From positions 1 to 64,000 of the forward strand of contig CALEGP010000004.1 in the NCBI GenBank assembly GCA_937876245.1: DNA of 64,000 nucleotides, read 5' to 3'. The notes beneath the pieces were generated by a model, which searched no databases, had not been told where the DNA came from, and was given only the letters and a program-made list of their open reading frames with translations. The first letter of the stretch is position 1. The number at the start of each line of letters is the position of its first letter. This stretch comes from an uncultured Actinomycetes bacterium (GTDB lineage: Bacteria > Actinomycetota > Actinomycetes > Nanopelagicales > Nanopelagicaceae). Of this stretch, positions 26,897 through 34,692 are shown piece by piece. A program made the translations under genes and the position numbers.

Positions 26897-27451
26897 ATGG
26901 ATGTCGGAAGCATGAAGAAGCGAGAACTTCGTCAGAGATTTCGAAGTGAAAGATCGCTCCGGGATTTGGCTGAATCGTGGGTTCACATAATTAATTCCGA
27001 TGAGTTCATGGCTGCCAAAACGATTGCTAGTTACCTTTCCTATGGCGATGAACCTCAAACTAAAGATTTAAATGAGGCACTTATCAAAAACGGAAAGACT
27101 CTGCTTTTGCCCAGGATGCTAAAAAATAGAAATCTGGAATGGGTAATCTGGGATGGCAAGATGTCAAAACTCGTAAAGAGCGGAAAAATTCTCGAACCAG
27201 TCGGTAACCCAGAATCTGAGAACGGCATTGATATCGTCATTGTTCCAACCCTGCATGCAACCCGCGAAGGAGATCGGTTAGGCCAAGGTGGTGGCTCCTA
27301 TGATCGAGCACTATCAAGGATTTCAGCCTGGCGAATCGGGCTTATTTATTCGGGAGAATTAACCATTGAGCCCTTTCCCGTTGAAACTCACGATATAAAA
27401 CTAAACGCAATTGCCACGCCTGATTTAATTCTTCGATTTCCTAAAAATTAA
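26897..27451 (+). CDS. 5-formyltetrahydrofolate cyclo-ligase family protein
   Basis: 184 residues. N-terminal KKRELRQRFRSERS (basic ATP-binding segment), IASYLSYGDEP, and the C-terminal family signature RLGQGGGSYDRALS (GxGxGYYDR pattern). It converts 5-formyl-THF to 5,10-methenyl-THF using ATP, returning stored folate to use; PurU in the same window handles 10-formyl-THF. It diverges from glp as Rv0992c does from the galU-moeA1 group, except that no galU lies here. Confidence 0.9.
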   Translation: MDVGSMKKRELRQRFRSERSLRDLAESWVHIINSDEFMAAKTIASYLSYGDEPQTKDLNEALIKNGKTLLLPRMLKNRNLEWVIWDGKMSKLVKSGKILEPVGNPESENGIDIVIVPTLHATREGDRLGQGGGSYDRALSRISAWRIGLIYSGELTIEPFPVETHDIKLNAIATPDLILRFPKN

Positions 27452-27463
27452 TTCCAATTACTC

Positions 27464-28606
27464 TTACCTTAAATCTTCTAGGTGTCGTGCCATTACGACT
27501 CGTTGCACTTGATTTGTTCCCTCATAAATTTGAGTCAACTTCGCATCGCGCATCATGCGCTCAACTGGAAAATCTGACACATATCCGTAGCCGCCTAAAA
27601 CTTGCACCGCATCAGTAGTAACTTTCATTGCTACATCAGAGGCAAAACATTTGGCAGCAGCCGAAAAGAAAGTTAAATCCTTCTCGCCTCGCTCGCTCTT
27701 TACGGCTGCGAGATAAGTCAGCTGTCTGGCCGCGGCAATATTCATTGCCATATCGGCCAACATGAATTGGACTCCTTGAAAATCAAAAATTTCTTTTCCG
27801 AATTGTTTACGCTCGTGCGCGTAGGCCGTAGCAATTTCAAAAGCACCTTGAGCAATCCCCAGCGCTTGTGCGGCAATCGTAATCCGAGTGTGATCGAGGG
27901 TTTCCATTGCCAGAGCGAAGCCACTTCCTATTTCGCCAATTCTACGATCGTCCGGAATAGCAACGCTATCGAAATAAACCTCTCGAGTTGGCGAGCCTTT
28001 GAATCCCATCTTCTTCTCATGTGCACCGAATGAAACTCCAACATCGTCTTTTTCTACAATGAATGCAGTAATCCCTTTTGCTCCCAGCGCTGGATCAGTT
28101 TGTGCAAGCACAGTATAAAAATCTGAAAAGCCAGCATTTGAGATCCACTTTTTACTTCCAGTGAGAACCCATCCGTCGCTACTTTTTTTAGCTTTAGTTT
28201 TCATTGCGACAGCATCAGAACCGGCGTCAGATTCAGAAAGGCAGTACGAGAACGCTTTGCCGGCGGCTAATTGTGTTAAATACTTTTCCTTCTGCTCTTC
28301 ATTTCCTGCCAAAATAAGTGGAAGTGACCCAAGTTTATTTACTGCTGGAATAAGAGAAGAGGCTGCGCAAACTCGCGCTATTTCTTCAATTATGATTGCA
28401 GTTGCTAGCGAATCTGCGCCCTGCCCCCCATATTTAGGATCGACATGTGCTGCCGCAAGATCAGAACCTTGAAGCGCCTCATATGCTTCTTGCGGAAAGC
28501 GGGAATCTTCATCAACTTCCTTTGCAAAAGGAGAAATCTTATTCTCGGCAAGCGCGCGAACGCTCTCCCTAAGAGCCTCATACTCCTGACCAAATAATGC
28601 ATCCAT
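27464..28606 (-). CDS. Acyl-CoA dehydrogenase
   Basis: 380 residues, the standard length. FAD and substrate motifs are CLSESDAGSDAVAMKT and WISNAGFSDFYTVLAQ. The C-terminal QVLGGYGYVSDFPVERMMRD is followed by the active-site region IYEGTNQVQRVVMARHL with the catalytic glutamate typical of short/medium-chain enzymes. It introduces the trans-2,3 double bond in fatty-acyl or branched-chain acyl-CoA and passes electrons to ETF. No other beta-oxidation gene is adjacent, so the substrate is open. Twelve base pairs separate it from ctaG upstream. Confidence 0.93.
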   Translation of the reverse strand: MDALFGQEYEALRESVRALAENKISPFAKEVDEDSRFPQEAYEALQGSDLAAAHVDPKYGGQGADSLATAIIIEEIARVCAASSLIPAVNKLGSLPLILAGNEEQKEKYLTQLAAGKAFSYCLSESDAGSDAVAMKTKAKKSSDGWVLTGSKKWISNAGFSDFYTVLAQTDPALGAKGITAFIVEKDDVGVSFGAHEKKMGFKGSPTREVYFDSVAIPDDRRIGEIGSGFALAMETLDHTRITIAAQALGIAQGAFEIATAYAHERKQFGKEIFDFQGVQFMLADMAMNIAAARQLTYLAAVKSERGEKDLTFFSAAAKCFASDVAMKVTTDAVQVLGGYGYVSDFPVERMMRDAKLTQIYEGTNQVQRVVMARHLEDLR

Positions 28607-28618
28607 GGCTTAATTAAC

Positions 28619-30511
28619 TCAATCTTTTGGCTTGACGTCTAGTCTCGTTAAATCAGCGAGATATTTATTGTATTTAGCCAAATCGTCATCTTCTCCCATT
28701 GCGGCTGCACGATCCTCGGCCCTATCAATTCGCCGTGTTTCCTTCTTGTCTTCGCGCACCCATTGAATAAAGGTCGCAATCAGGGCAAAAATAATTGGTA
28801 TCTCTCCCATCGCCCAACCAAGTGCGCCACCAGTATTTTGGTCCGCTAAAAGATCTAAATTCCAAGGTCGCTCTAAGCTCTGGAAATAACCACCATCTAA
28901 AAGAGTGGTTGCTGATAGCAGCGCGACGGAGAAAAATGCATGAATGCTCATGGCTGCAAATAACACAATAATTCGAACGATGTGAGGTAGTCGTTTTGGT
29001 GTTGGGTCGATGCCGATAATAACGTGGAAAAAGAGCATGCCAGCTAATAAGAAATGGATATTCATAAATAAATGTCCGCCATGACTCTGCATCAAGTCGC
29101 CAAATAAAGGCGTCATGTAAAGCAAGAAGAGCGAACCATCAAAAATTGCCAGAGCAACTATTGGATTTGAAATAAACTGAAAATATTTAGAGTGCAACAA
29201 AGCGACAAGTACACCGCGAATTCCCCGCTCTTCCGGAGTTCGACCGGGTGGCAAAGTTCGAAGCGCAAGAGTCATCGGTGCACTTAATACGAATCCAATT
29301 GGAGCAATCATTCCGAGAATCATGTGCGCGACCATGTGATACGAAAATGCAAAATGTGCATATACGCCAAGGCCTCCGCTCGTCGCATAGTCCGCAGCAA
29401 TTACTGCTGCCGCGAAGGAAAGCGTTCTTCCAATTGGCCATTTATCACCGCGCTTGGAAAGAATCATTACTCCTCTTATATAGAGCGCAGTAATAATAAT
29501 TAGAAGGCCCAAGAAAGCACCATCGGGAACATAAGTGAAAAATAGATTTTTCCACGTCGGAGCATCAGGCATCGCAATCCCAGAAATGCTCTCTGCAATA
29601 CCAATCTGTCGCAGAGTCTTGGGATCTGGCGGTGCACTTGTTGATAGCCAGGCTCCTATGCTGATCGCTAGAACCATGACAAAAATTTCAACAACTAGTA
29701 ATTGATAGACCTTGCGAGCTCCATGTAATTTCTTAACGATATATTTTCTGTGCGCTGCGCCAATGAAAATCAAAATTGCACTCAGAAATATCTTATAAAT
29801 TACCAAGTTCGCATACTGTGAGTTCCAGGCATCGCGAAAATTTAGGCGGGTCCAAGCGTTTATTGCACCACTTGCGCAGACTGCGATAGCTGACCAGAGA
29901 GCCAGTGAACTGAAGCGTGGAATGGCCAATTCTCGCTCGGACTGACTTATTAAAATTAACCCAATGACTCCGCCCACCCAGAGCGAAATAAAAATTACGT
30001 GGAATAAGAGTGATCCAATTGCCATTCCGTGGTTTCCTGAACTACTGGAGTGGCTTTGAAAAATTGGAGCCAGCAAGCCGATAAAGACGATTGCCAGCGA
30101 GAAATAAGCATGAGTGGTGCGGCGAATTCTTGGAATCAAAAACATAACGACTGCGGCAGCCAAAATATTTAGTGCCTGACTTTTCCCAAGTGAAGTCTGA
30201 GTCGTGAACGACCTAATCACAATCGGGTCAAAAGCATCGACAATTGGAGTTGCCAATAAGTTGGCAAGTTCAACAAAGAGCGCGCCTAAGCTGGACATAA
30301 ACCAGGCGGCTGCCGGAATTATTGCAAGATTGCGAATTCGGATTGCTTCCTTAAGCAGCTTCGAGCGATCTTCACGGATGAAGAAACCAATTGCTAGAAG
30401 CAGGCCAATTAGCGTAACTGCTGAAAGTATCTGCAAATCTTTTACAAGCGGCGTAATAAAACTCAACGAGCCAATAGTTTCATTGTCGTGGATTTCTGCA
30501 GAAAAGTGCAT
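28619..30511 (-). CDS. CopD-CtaG fusion membrane protein (copper transport / oxidase assembly)
   Basis: 630 residues with many membrane helices. The N-terminal half has a CopD-like domain (LLFHVIFISLWVGGVIGLIL and following helices to about residue 300). The C-terminal half matches the CtaG family (residues about 330-600: FSYHMVAHMILGMIAPIGFV, LSAPMTLALRTLPPGRTPE, MNIHFLLAGMLFFHVIIGID), with conserved histidines that could bind copper. Such fusions are common in actinobacteria and are linked to copper supply for cytochrome c oxidase. The CopC-like gene lies 12 bp upstream, supporting a copper role. No oxidase subunits are in this window. Confidence 0.88.
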   Translation of the reverse strand: MHFSAEIHDNETIGSLSFITPLVKDLQILSAVTLIGLLLAIGFFIREDRSKLLKEAIRIRNLAIIPAAAWFMSSLGALFVELANLLATPIVDAFDPIVIRSFTTQTSLGKSQALNILAAAVVMFLIPRIRRTTHAYFSLAIVFIGLLAPIFQSHSSSSGNHGMAIGSLLFHVIFISLWVGGVIGLILISQSERELAIPRFSSLALWSAIAVCASGAINAWTRLNFRDAWNSQYANLVIYKIFLSAILIFIGAAHRKYIVKKLHGARKVYQLLVVEIFVMVLAISIGAWLSTSAPPDPKTLRQIGIAESISGIAMPDAPTWKNLFFTYVPDGAFLGLLIIITALYIRGVMILSKRGDKWPIGRTLSFAAAVIAADYATSGGLGVYAHFAFSYHMVAHMILGMIAPIGFVLSAPMTLALRTLPPGRTPEERGIRGVLVALLHSKYFQFISNPIVALAIFDGSLFLLYMTPLFGDLMQSHGGHLFMNIHFLLAGMLFFHVIIGIDPTPKRLPHIVRIIVLFAAMSIHAFFSVALLSATTLLDGGYFQSLERPWNLDLLADQNTGGALGWAMGEIPIIFALIATFIQWVREDKKETRRIDRAEDRAAAMGEDDDLAKYNKYLADLTRLDVKPKD

Positions 30512-30523
30512 GGATAAAAATGC

Positions 30524-31069
30524 CTATTTGCGCTTTTGTTTTTTTGTTCCACCAAAAGTTATTTTGGCATACCAAATAAGAAATATGAAAACAAAACCTG
30601 CTAGGACTAGAAGTACATAAATGAAAGTGTTCGAGCCGTCATTCAAATTCTTTTCGCCTTGATAAGAGCCTCCAGTAGTTGGTGCTGGGGTAGGCGTTCC
30701 CAAACTAGCTGGAGCTTTAAATAAAAATGTATAAGCCCCAGTAAGTGGATCTTCAGTGTCTGAGAGCAACGTGTAATTAACGGTATATACGCCGCTCTTT
30801 TTCAATTCAGCCATTCCGACAATCGCATTATTCCCATTTATAGTTATCGAGCCATCATCAACCGTAAGGCCATTGGGATCATTTACAACTATGAGGCTTC
30901 CCTGCCCTGAAAGCGGTGATGCCGTAGTGATTGAAATCGAGTTTGGCGAGATAGTTAAGACTGCCCCTGGTTGCGGAACAGCTGCTGTGAAGCTATTCGC
31001 AAAAGCCGAACCTGGGAGCAAGATTAAAACCGCCGTAGTAAATACGGTAATTACCCTCGTTAATCTCAT
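30524..31069 (-). CDS. CopC-domain secreted protein with C-terminal membrane anchor
   Basis: 181 residues from the ATG at 31069, with GAGAGG upstream. A longer frame to 31189 has no signal at its start and would cross the FmdB gene. Signal peptide VITVFTTAVLILLPGSAFA, then a CopC-like beta-sandwich (FTAAVPQPGAVLTISPNSIS, YTVNYTLLSDTEDPLTGAYT), a Pro/Thr linker and one C-terminal helix (FIYVLLVLAGFVFIFLIWYA) with a basic end. In canonical CopC the mature N terminus starts with His; here it is Asn-Ser (ANSF), so the N-terminal copper site may be lost. Works with the CopD-CtaG protein next door by inference. Confidence 0.85.
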   Translation of the reverse strand: MRLTRVITVFTTAVLILLPGSAFANSFTAAVPQPGAVLTISPNSISITTASPLSGQGSLIVVNDPNGLTVDDGSITINGNNAIVGMAELKKSGVYTVNYTLLSDTEDPLTGAYTFLFKAPASLGTPTPAPTTGGSYQGEKNLNDGSNTFIYVLLVLAGFVFIFLIWYAKITFGGTKKQKRK

Positions 31070-31119
31070 TTTTGGCCTCTCAGCTCGATTCCCAATTAGA
31101 TGTAATTCTCTCACTTCTT

Positions 31120-31125
31120 TACAAT
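31120..31125 (+). promoter_or_regulatory. -10 element TACAAT before the zinc-ribbon gene
   Basis: TACAAT, 7 nt, then ATG at 31133. It supports this ATG over a GTG six bases upstream. Confidence 0.5.
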
Positions 31126-31132
31126 AGTGCCC

Positions 31133-31393
31133 ATGCCTACCTATGAATATGCCTGCACCGCCTGTGGCCATCAATTCGAGGCTTTTCAAGCATTTACAGA
31201 TGATGCATTGACTAAATGCCCCGAGTGTAAAGGCCTAGTTCAAAAGGTTTATTCAAATGTTGGTGTTGTCTTCAAAGGTTCCGGGTTTTATAAAACAGAC
31301 TCGAGAAATGCGAAATCATCAACTACTTCACCTTCACCTACAGTGGCCCCGACACCAACAACTTCCCCTGCCCCTGTCGCTAAAAGTGATTAG
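31133..31393 (+). CDS. FmdB-type zinc ribbon protein, Ruc-like
   Basis: 86 residues. N-terminal zinc ribbon with two CxxC pairs (YACTACGHQF and TKCPECKG), then VYSNVGVVFKGSGFYKTDSR and a disordered C-terminal tail rich in Ser, Thr, Pro and Ala. The ribbon plus VGVVFKGSGFY plus disordered tail is the layout of M. tuberculosis Rv0991c (Ruc), reported as a redox-regulated chaperone: oxidation releases zinc and activates it. That function here is inference from similarity. Rv0991c also lies near the Rv0992c-Rv0996 group, genes that are present at 24530-27451. Confidence 0.85.
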   Translation: MPTYEYACTACGHQFEAFQAFTDDALTKCPECKGLVQKVYSNVGVVFKGSGFYKTDSRNAKSSTTSPSPTVAPTPTTSPAPVAKSD

Positions 31394-31506
31394 CCGTGAT
31401 GCGGTGGCTTGTCGCCCTCGATCTCATTATCGCGCTGTGAGTCATCATCTTCACGAGGATCAATTTCATCCTGTGTCACTTTGGGCAAAATATTTGGGTC
31501 ACTCAT
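31390..31506 (-). CDS. Small acidic protein, 38 residues
   Basis: An unrecognised ORF, MSDPNILPKV... ending ...GDKPPHHG, very acidic in the middle (EDDDSQRDNE). Support: a TACACT box sits exactly 6 nt before its ATG, the leaderless pattern seen at many genes in this window. It fills the gap between the zinc-ribbon gene and the MMPL gene, and its stop overlaps the zinc-ribbon stop by 4 nt in convergent orientation. No membrane segment or domain. Confidence is limited by the short length. Confidence 0.5.
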   Translation of the reverse strand: MSDPNILPKVTQDEIDPREDDDSQRDNEIEGDKPPHHG

Positions 31507-31512
31507 AATTGA

Positions 31513-31518
31513 AGTGTA
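31513..31518 (-). promoter_or_regulatory. -10 element TACACT before the 38-residue ORF
   Basis: TACACT on the minus strand, then 6 nt (TCAATT), then ATG at 31506. Confidence 0.45.
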
Positions 31519-31542
31519 ATCAACTTAAGAGAAATAGGAAAT

Positions 31543-33642
31543 ATGTTTGAGAAATTAGGTCACGTCATAGTACGCCGAAGAAAGGCAGTTCTTGCTGGCT
31601 TTATTTTCGCAGTGATCGCTTCCGGAGTAATCGGCTCATTAGTTTTTTCCCAACTTCAAAGTGGTGGCTATTCCGACCCGGGCAGCGACTCAACAAAAGC
31701 TAGCAAATATTTAACTGATGTTTTCAAAGTGCAAGATCCAGCAATTATTTTTATCATTGATGCTGGTAAGAGCGCTGCCAATCCAACAGTCGCCACCGAA
31801 GTTGCGGTGATTGAAGCTGATGTAAGGGCCACGAGCGGGGTGGAAAAAACTCTTTCGTACTGGAGCGCCGGTGGTGCAAAGCAGTTACTAAGTGCCGATG
31901 GCAACGCTGGTTACCTCTTTGTTTATACAAGTAACCCAGACCCGACTTTGGCGACAGATTTAGCGGCAGAACTACAGCGAAAATATGACAGAAAAATTGG
32001 CGATTTGCGAATCTATGTTGGCGGCTTCTCGACATTTAGCCATGAAGTCAACAACACTATTTCCAAAGACTTGGCTAAGGCCGAAGTAATTTCAATTCCC
32101 CTGACATTCCTGTTTTTGATCTTTGCATTTGGTGGCTTAATTGCCTCCGCGATGCCAGTAATAGTTGGAGTGAGCGCAATCCTTGGAGCATTTCTACTTC
32201 TCTATTTAATTAGTTTATTTACCGGAGTCAGCATATTTGCGCTAAACCTTGTAACTGGAATGGGTATGGGGCTTGGGATTGATTATTCCCTTCTAATGGT
32301 TAATAGATTTCGCGAAGAGCTTCACAAGTCTAAGAGCGTGGAAGACGCTGTGGTTAGTACCGTAAAAACTGCAGGTAGAACAGTTTTTTTCTCTGGGATA
32401 ACTGTGATAATTAGTCTTGCCTCTCTGACATTTTTCCCACAAATGTTTTTGAAATCATTCGGATACGCTGGAGTTTCAGTCGTTACAGTTGCGATCCTTG
32501 GAGCGCTAATTCCACTTCCAGCAATCATGGCTCTGCTCGGGCACAGGATTGATAAATTTGTAGTTCGCAAGAGTGCAATTACTCCTAGGGAAGATGGTCG
32601 GTGGGCAGATACGGCGCGGTTTGTAATGAAGCGGCCGGTTGCTGTGATTCTCTTTTCATTATTAATTCTTGGAACTTTTGCCGCCCCGCTTAAAGATATT
32701 GTCTTCTCCCAGGTCGACACTCGAGTATTGCCTGCTTCAAATAAGGCGGCGCTCTCGGCGCAGATTGGTTTGGAAAGATTTCCAGGCCAGCAAGGTAATC
32801 CAATAGAAATTATTATCCCAAATGGTTCACAAAAAATAGTTGAAATAACTGCCTACCTAAGTGAGTTGGCAAATGTTCCTGGAGTTGTGGGGGTCGGTGC
32901 GCCAGAAACTGCAGGCAGTGCTCTTCGAATTGCCGCGGTTCACAGCATGGGGCCGAGAACTCCCGATGCTGAAAAATTGATAACTAAAATTCGAGAGTTG
33001 AAATCTCCTGCTGGAACATTAATTGGTGGGGTAGCCGCAGATTATGCGGATAGTCAGAAAGGTATTGCCGATAAAATTCCATTTGTCTTGATTTGGATTT
33101 CGGTCGGAACTTTGCTCTTGCTATTTATGTTTACTGGATCCATTATTTTGCCAATTAAGGCCGTGCTTTTAAATCTTCTTTCGCTCTCGGCAACCATGGG
33201 CGTCTTGACCTGGATCTTCATCGGTGGCCATCTGACTTGGCTGGTCGGCTCATTTACAAATACCGGAACTATTGATACCTCCATGATTATTCTCATAGCT
33301 GTCGTGGCATTCGGTCTCTCGATGGATTATGAGCTCTTTCTCTTATCTCGAATCAAAGAGGAGCATGATGCTGGCAGTTCAAATATCGAATCTGTTGCAA
33401 CTGGATTGCAACGTTCCGCTCGAATTATTACTGCTGCCGCTGTGATTCTTGCCGTTGTTTTTGCCATATTTACGACAAGCAGTGTGACCTCGATCAAAAC
33501 CATGGGATTTGGCGTCGCTTTTGCAATTTTGTTGGATGCGACATTGGTTCGTGCGCTATTGGTACCGGCTCTTATGCGTCTATTCGGGGAGCGCAACTGG
33601 TGGGCCCCCAATGCGTTAAAGAGATTCACAATTAAGCATTAA
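31543..33642 (+). CDS. MMPL-family RND transporter
   Basis: 699 residues. The layout is of MmpL proteins: TM1 (VLAGFIFAVIASGVIGSLVF), a first extracytoplasmic domain, a block of five to six helices (VISIPLTFLFLIFAFGGLIA, then GMGMGLGIDYSLLMVNRFRE with the conserved D-Y pair of the proton path), a second extracytoplasmic domain, and the repeated helix block (VVAFGLSMDYELFLLSRIKE). It probably exports lipids or other hydrophobic compounds using the proton gradient; the substrate is unknown. Ribosome binding site AGGA just before the ATG. Confidence 0.9.
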   Translation: MFEKLGHVIVRRRKAVLAGFIFAVIASGVIGSLVFSQLQSGGYSDPGSDSTKASKYLTDVFKVQDPAIIFIIDAGKSAANPTVATEVAVIEADVRATSGVEKTLSYWSAGGAKQLLSADGNAGYLFVYTSNPDPTLATDLAAELQRKYDRKIGDLRIYVGGFSTFSHEVNNTISKDLAKAEVISIPLTFLFLIFAFGGLIASAMPVIVGVSAILGAFLLLYLISLFTGVSIFALNLVTGMGMGLGIDYSLLMVNRFREELHKSKSVEDAVVSTVKTAGRTVFFSGITVIISLASLTFFPQMFLKSFGYAGVSVVTVAILGALIPLPAIMALLGHRIDKFVVRKSAITPREDGRWADTARFVMKRPVAVILFSLLILGTFAAPLKDIVFSQVDTRVLPASNKAALSAQIGLERFPGQQGNPIEIIIPNGSQKIVEITAYLSELANVPGVVGVGAPETAGSALRIAAVHSMGPRTPDAEKLITKIRELKSPAGTLIGGVAADYADSQKGIADKIPFVLIWISVGTLLLLFMFTGSIILPIKAVLLNLLSLSATMGVLTWIFIGGHLTWLVGSFTNTGTIDTSMIILIAVVAFGLSMDYELFLLSRIKEEHDAGSSNIESVATGLQRSARIITAAAVILAVVFAIFTTSSVTSIKTMGFGVAFAILLDATLVRALLVPALMRLFGERNWWAPNALKRFTIKH

Positions 33643-33651
33643 CATTTGGAC

Positions 33652-34488
33652 ATGGATTTAATAGTTGCTCTTCAGTGCAAGGATCAGCCTGGAATCGTTC
33701 ATGCGATGACCACAGCAGTTTTAAGTGCTCGTGGAAATATTATTGAAAATCAACAATTCACGGATCCAACAACAAAAGATTTTGTTATGCGCACTCGCTT
33801 TGAAACCGAGTTGGATATTGCAGAAGTAAAAGAGACTTTAAATTCCAGTCTTAGCCAATTCGAGCCCAATCTTTCAATTCGTTCAGTGGCAAAGCAGAAG
33901 AAGGCGCTAATTCTTGTCACCAAAGAATCACATTGTCTGCGGGACTTGCTTTATTTGCAAGAACTTGGCGAGCTGCCGATTGAGATTCCAGTCGTGGTTT
34001 CCAATCACCAAGATTTAAAAGCTCTTGTGGAATCACACGGCATTAAATTTATCGATCAGAGTGGGTTGGATAAATCAGTCGCAGAAGCTCAAATTGCCGA
34101 ACTTGTCACGGAACTAGAAATTGATCTAGTTGTACTGGCTCGCTATATGCAGATTCTTACCAAGGAGTTCTGCGAAAAGATGTCGGGGCGAATCATCAAT
34201 ATTCACCATTCATTTTTGCCCGGGTTTAAGGGAGCGAAGCCTTATCACCAAGCTCATGCCCGTGGGGTGAAAATTATTGGTGCTACAGCGCACTTTGTCA
34301 CCCCTGACTTAGATGAAGGACCAATCATTGATCAAGATGTTGCTCACGTTACTCATGCGGCGACACCAGAAGATTTGATTTCTACTGGCCGAGATATTGA
34401 ACGTCGAGTCTTATCTCGCTCAGTTCGTGATTTTGCCGAAGATCGCATATTTATTGTTGGTGACAAAACAGTAGTTTTTCATAATTAA
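33652..34488 (+). CDS. purU: Formyltetrahydrofolate deformylase
   Basis: 278 residues from ATG 33652 (a TTG two codons upstream is possible). The N-terminal ACT domain is about residues 1-80 (VALQCKDQPGIVHAMTTAVL). The C-terminal formyltransferase-fold domain has LVVLARYMQIL and the catalytic segment IINIHHSFLPGFKGAKPYHQ with His and downstream Asp (DLDEGPIIDQD). It hydrolyses 10-formyl-THF to formate and THF, balancing one-carbon pools. Ends 11 bp before the tRNA-Arg on the opposite strand. Confidence 0.95.
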   Translation: MDLIVALQCKDQPGIVHAMTTAVLSARGNIIENQQFTDPTTKDFVMRTRFETELDIAEVKETLNSSLSQFEPNLSIRSVAKQKKALILVTKESHCLRDLLYLQELGELPIEIPVVVSNHQDLKALVESHGIKFIDQSGLDKSVAEAQIAELVTELEIDLVVLARYMQILTKEFCEKMSGRIINIHHSFLPGFKGAKPYHQAHARGVKIIGATAHFVTPDLDEGPIIDQDVAHVTHAATPEDLISTGRDIERRVLSRSVRDFAEDRIFIVGDKTVVFHN

Positions 34489-34499
34489 TTTTTAGCTTG

Positions 34500-34572
34500 T
34501 GTCCCAGGCCGGAGTTGAACCGGCGACCTACCGCTTAGGAGGCGGTTGCTCTATCCACTGAGCTACTGGGAC
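34500..34572 (-). tRNA. tRNA-Arg (CCU)
   Basis: Acceptor GTCCCAG/CTGGGAC, discriminator A, D arm GCTC...GAGC, anticodon stem-loop ACCGC-CTCCTAA-GCGGT with anticodon CCU, T arm GCCGG-TTCAACT-CCGGC. CCA is not encoded. Confidence 0.95.
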
Positions 34573-34692
34573 TTGCTGTAATTTAAATATATTAGACATT
34601 TACAATAAGTAAGTTTACTAAGGCTTGCACACATATAAGCAACTGGGCTAGGCTCCAAGAAATACAAAAACACTTGTTTGGAGTTGGTTTTA

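Noticed and set aside
24530-27451. Molybdenum cofactor biosynthesis locus
   Set aside because: The MoeA-like protein lacks domain II and the catalytic loop, and no other Moco gene is in the window.
31070-31189. 40-residue extension of the CopC-like protein
   Set aside because: It precedes a clear signal peptide and runs across the divergent zinc-ribbon gene start.
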